8,320 nt of DNA from Halieaceae bacterium (GTDB lineage: Bacteria > Pseudomonadota > Gammaproteobacteria > Pseudomonadales > Halieaceae), in assembly GCA_011523115.1 (NCBI GenBank), contig WTHO01000214.1:1-8320 (forward strand), in the 5' to 3' direction. The notes below the pieces were generated by a model that saw only the letters and a program-made list of their open reading frames with translations, had not been told where the DNA came from and did not search any database. Below, piece after piece: positions 6,426 through 8,320 of the stretch (the first letter of the stretch is position 1; every line of letters begins with the position of its first letter). The translations under genes were made by a program, and so were the position numbers.

Positions 6426-7484
6426 CTACAGGAACTGCTGGTCTTGCCCAGCCTTCATAAATCGCCGGATGCCCCGCTCGACGGCGGTCTCGGCGGCCAT
6501 CCCCAATCGCTCCTGCCAGCCACGCTTGCTCCGATATCGCACCTCGATCAGATCATGACTCGAGCGCCGCTCCATTAAAAATGAATCAGAGGTACTCAAC
6601 CGATCTGCGAGATTGTTTTCCAAAGTCTGCTGCCCAAACCAATACTCGCCCGTGCTGACCGCGTCGATGTCAATGCTGGGCCGGTGGTGAGAGACGAAGG
6701 ACTTGAACAGACCGTGGACATCCTCGAGGTCTGCCTGAAATTTCTCTCTCGCCTTGTCTGTGTTCTCGCCAAAAAGCGTGAGCGTGCGCTTGTATTCCCC
6801 CGCAGTATGCATCTCAAAGTCTATGTCGTTCTTCTTGAGCAGCTTGTTAAAATTCGGGAGTTGGGCCACAACGCCGATGGAGCCAACAATGGCAAAGGGT
6901 GCCACGAGAATCTCGTCGGCAACACAAGCCATCATATACCCACCGCTCGCCGCAACTTTATCGACTGATATTGTGAGTTTAATGCCGGCTTCCTTGATAC
7001 GTAACAGCTGGCTTGCAGCAAGGCCGTAGCCATGCACAACGCCCCCGCCGCTCTCGAGTCTCAGCAACACCTCGTCCGATTCGGATACCACTGGCAGGAC
7101 GGCAGAAATTTCTTCGCGCAACTGCTCCACCTGACTTGCCTGCATATCACCATCGAAATCCAAGACAAAAACCCTCGGCTTTGCATTTTCGGAGGGCTCC
7201 CCGGCCTTGACGGCCAGTTTGGCGGCCTTGCGTTCCGCTTTTTTCTCTCTTTTCTGAGTTTTACCTCGGGCTTTTAGCTCGACAGGGTCATCAGCGACCG
7301 CGCGCACGGCATCTTCATGTAGCTCAAGCCGTTCATTGAGAGAGCGCGCCTCTACGCTACCCTCCTCCCCCGAACCACGCTTACGCTGTGTAAGGGTCAG
7401 GACGCCCGCAACCGCGATCAAAAAGACCCCAAGTAAGATGATGGCTTGAAGCAAAAACTCGGCAATACCAAAAATAAAATCCAT
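6426..7484 (-). CDS. sohB: Probable inner-membrane S49 peptidase SohB
   Basis: Membrane-anchored serine peptidase of the S49 family, 352 residues, very close to the enterobacterial SohB length. Numbering from the ATG at 7484: residues about 5-31 form a membrane helix, followed by a long charged linker with the Lys/Glu-rich stretch around 70-95. The peptidase domain begins near 103 with RVFVLDFDGDM. The nucleophile is S180 in AASGGYMMAC and the general base is K232 in AGEYKRTLTLFGEN, the Ser-Lys dyad of the family; PFAIVGSIGVV at 196-206 is also typical. The family cleaves membrane or signal peptide fragments and resembles SppA; the catalytic domain is probably periplasmic. The ATG at 7484 overlaps the nudC stop in the sequence TGATG, and an in-frame GTG at 7487 is the alternative. 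The ribosome site is weak, so translation is probably coupled to nudC. Confidence 0.92.
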   Translation of the reverse strand: MDFIFGIAEFLLQAIILLGVFLIAVAGVLTLTQRKRGSGEEGSVEARSLNERLELHEDAVRAVADDPVELKARGKTQKREKKAERKAAKLAVKAGEPSENAKPRVFVLDFDGDMQASQVEQLREEISAVLPVVSESDEVLLRLESGGGVVHGYGLAASQLLRIKEAGIKLTISVDKVAASGGYMMACVADEILVAPFAIVGSIGVVAQLPNFNKLLKKNDIDFEMHTAGEYKRTLTLFGENTDKAREKFQADLEDVHGLFKSFVSHHRPSIDIDAVSTGEYWFGQQTLENNLADRLSTSDSFLMERRSSHDLIEVRYRSKRGWQERLGMAAETAVERGIRRFMKAGQDQQFL

Positions 7485-8299
7485 CACGTCGGCAGGCGCT
7501 CCATGAAATGCGATATCAATTTTCCGGATATAGAGGCTATCGGAGGTGTCGGCGGCATCGCTGTGGCATCAAACCAATCCGCATCCTCGATCTCTTCGGG
7601 GTCAAGCTTAAGTTCTCCTGACTTCCATTCCGCGAAGAAACCGAGCATTACCTGGCTCGGGAATGGCCAAGGTTGCGAGGCATAGTATCGGATGTTGCCC
7701 ACTTCAATACCCACCTCTTCACGCACCTCGCGGATAACCGCCTCCTCGCATGTTTCACCGGGCTCCATGAAGCCAGCCAGCGTGCTGTAGAACCGCTTCT
7801 GAAAACCTGCGGCGGCCGCCAGCAGTAATCTGTCACCTTTGGTGACCAACACGATCACGCAGGGGGATACCCGTGGATAGACTCTGAGGGTGCATCGATC
7901 GCAAAGCACCGCGCGACCATCTTCAATCGTGCGAGTCTCCATTCCGCAGCGCCCACAATGTCGGTGCGTATCTCGCCAATGCAGTAACTGATAGGCGCGC
8001 CCGTGAGCATGAAACAACCCGTCGTCTACCCGGCCCAACAAGCTGTAGAGGTTACCCGACAGTTGCTGAGTCAGGTCGATGTTATTTTCAGGCACCGAGA
8101 AAGCCCAGACGCCTCTCTCCTGCCATCGCCCGACTGGTACCGCCGTCTCCATGTCGACGCCCCATTGGCTGCTAACTTCAGCAACGCGCCAGGGCATCCC
8201 GGGCTGGCCTCGCAGCGAGGTTACAGTGTTGCGGCCAGAGAACACGAACGCCCAGTCGTCCTCTTGCGGCTCTGTCGGGTAGGCTGAAATGTCGAGCAC
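7484..8299 (-). CDS. nudC: NADH pyrophosphatase / RNA NAD-decapping hydrolase NudC
   Basis: Cytosolic Nudix hydrolase of 271 residues, slightly longer than the 257 of Escherichia coli NudC. It splits NAD(H) into NMN(H) and AMP and, in the known family, removes NAD caps from RNA. Residues 1-100 are the variable N-terminal domain. A zinc ribbon follows, with C115, C118, C133 and C136. The Nudix box runs from G176 to I198 and fits the consensus exactly: E182, then REVREEVGI at 190-198 with the metal-binding glutamates E191, E194 and E195. The NudC-specific motif SQPWPFPS is at 208-215. Everything needed for activity is therefore present. The start is GTG at 8299, with AGGAA (plus-strand 8309-8313) about nine bases upstream. 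It is the first gene of a pair with sohB. Its promoter is not visible and may lie beyond the window. Confidence 0.95.
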   Translation of the reverse strand: MLDISAYPTEPQEDDWAFVFSGRNTVTSLRGQPGMPWRVAEVSSQWGVDMETAVPVGRWQERGVWAFSVPENNIDLTQQLSGNLYSLLGRVDDGLFHAHGRAYQLLHWRDTHRHCGRCGMETRTIEDGRAVLCDRCTLRVYPRVSPCVIVLVTKGDRLLLAAAAGFQKRFYSTLAGFMEPGETCEEAVIREVREEVGIEVGNIRYYASQPWPFPSQVMLGFFAEWKSGELKLDPEEIEDADWFDATAMPPTPPIASISGKLISHFMERLPT

Positions 8300-8308
8300 A
8301 GTATTGAC

Positions 8309-8313
8309 TTCCT
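8309..8313 (-). promoter_or_regulatory. nudC: Ribosome binding site of nudC
   Basis: AGGAA on the minus strand lies nine bases before the GTG at 8299 and supports that codon as the nudC start. Only 21 bases beyond the start codon are available, so no promoter can be assessed. Confidence 0.55.
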
Positions 8314-8320
8314 AGAACAA

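Overview
The window looks like chromosomal DNA of a free-living, probably marine gammaproteobacterium. This is inferred from moderately GC-rich coding sequence, a NudC and SohB of enterobacterial-like architecture, a persulfide dioxygenase beside a SulP transporter, and a secreted CxxCH/fibronectin-III/Ig-like protein of a style common in marine gammaproteobacteria. No rRNA, tRNA, CRISPR array or insertion sequence was seen. The species cannot be fixed from the sequence alone.

Layout: (1) 109-1275 (+) encodes an exported protein with one predicted c-type heme site followed by FN3 and Ig-like domains. (2) 1352-2320 (-) encodes a complete tyrosine recombinase, convergent with gene 1, with its own promoter, a palindrome over the -10 element and an odd start region. 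(3) 2430-3482 (-) encodes a zinc-independent MDR-family oxidoreductase. (4) A 191-base divergent intergenic region leads into 3674-4573 (+), a persulfide dioxygenase of the ETHE1/Blh type, and 4637-6352 (+), a SulP anion transporter with a C-terminal STAS domain. These two are probably co-transcribed, and the 63-base gap between them can form two mutually exclusive hairpins just before the transporter start. (5) A 29-base hairpin lies between the convergent transcription units. (6) 6426-7484 (-) sohB and 7484-8299 (-) nudC form a tightly coupled pair, with nudC first and a TGATG junction.

Functionally, the clearest unit is sulfur metabolism: the dioxygenase oxidises glutathione persulfide to sulfite, and the adjacent SulP protein would move a sulfur oxyanion (or possibly bicarbonate) across the inner membrane. 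The nudC-sohB pair combines NAD(H)/NAD-capped RNA hydrolysis with an inner-membrane S49 peptidase. The MDR oxidoreductase and the recombinase have no evident pathway link to their neighbours. Most of the window is ordinary. The points most worth a second look are the recombinase start and operator, the hairpin switch before sulP, and the multidomain CxxCH protein.
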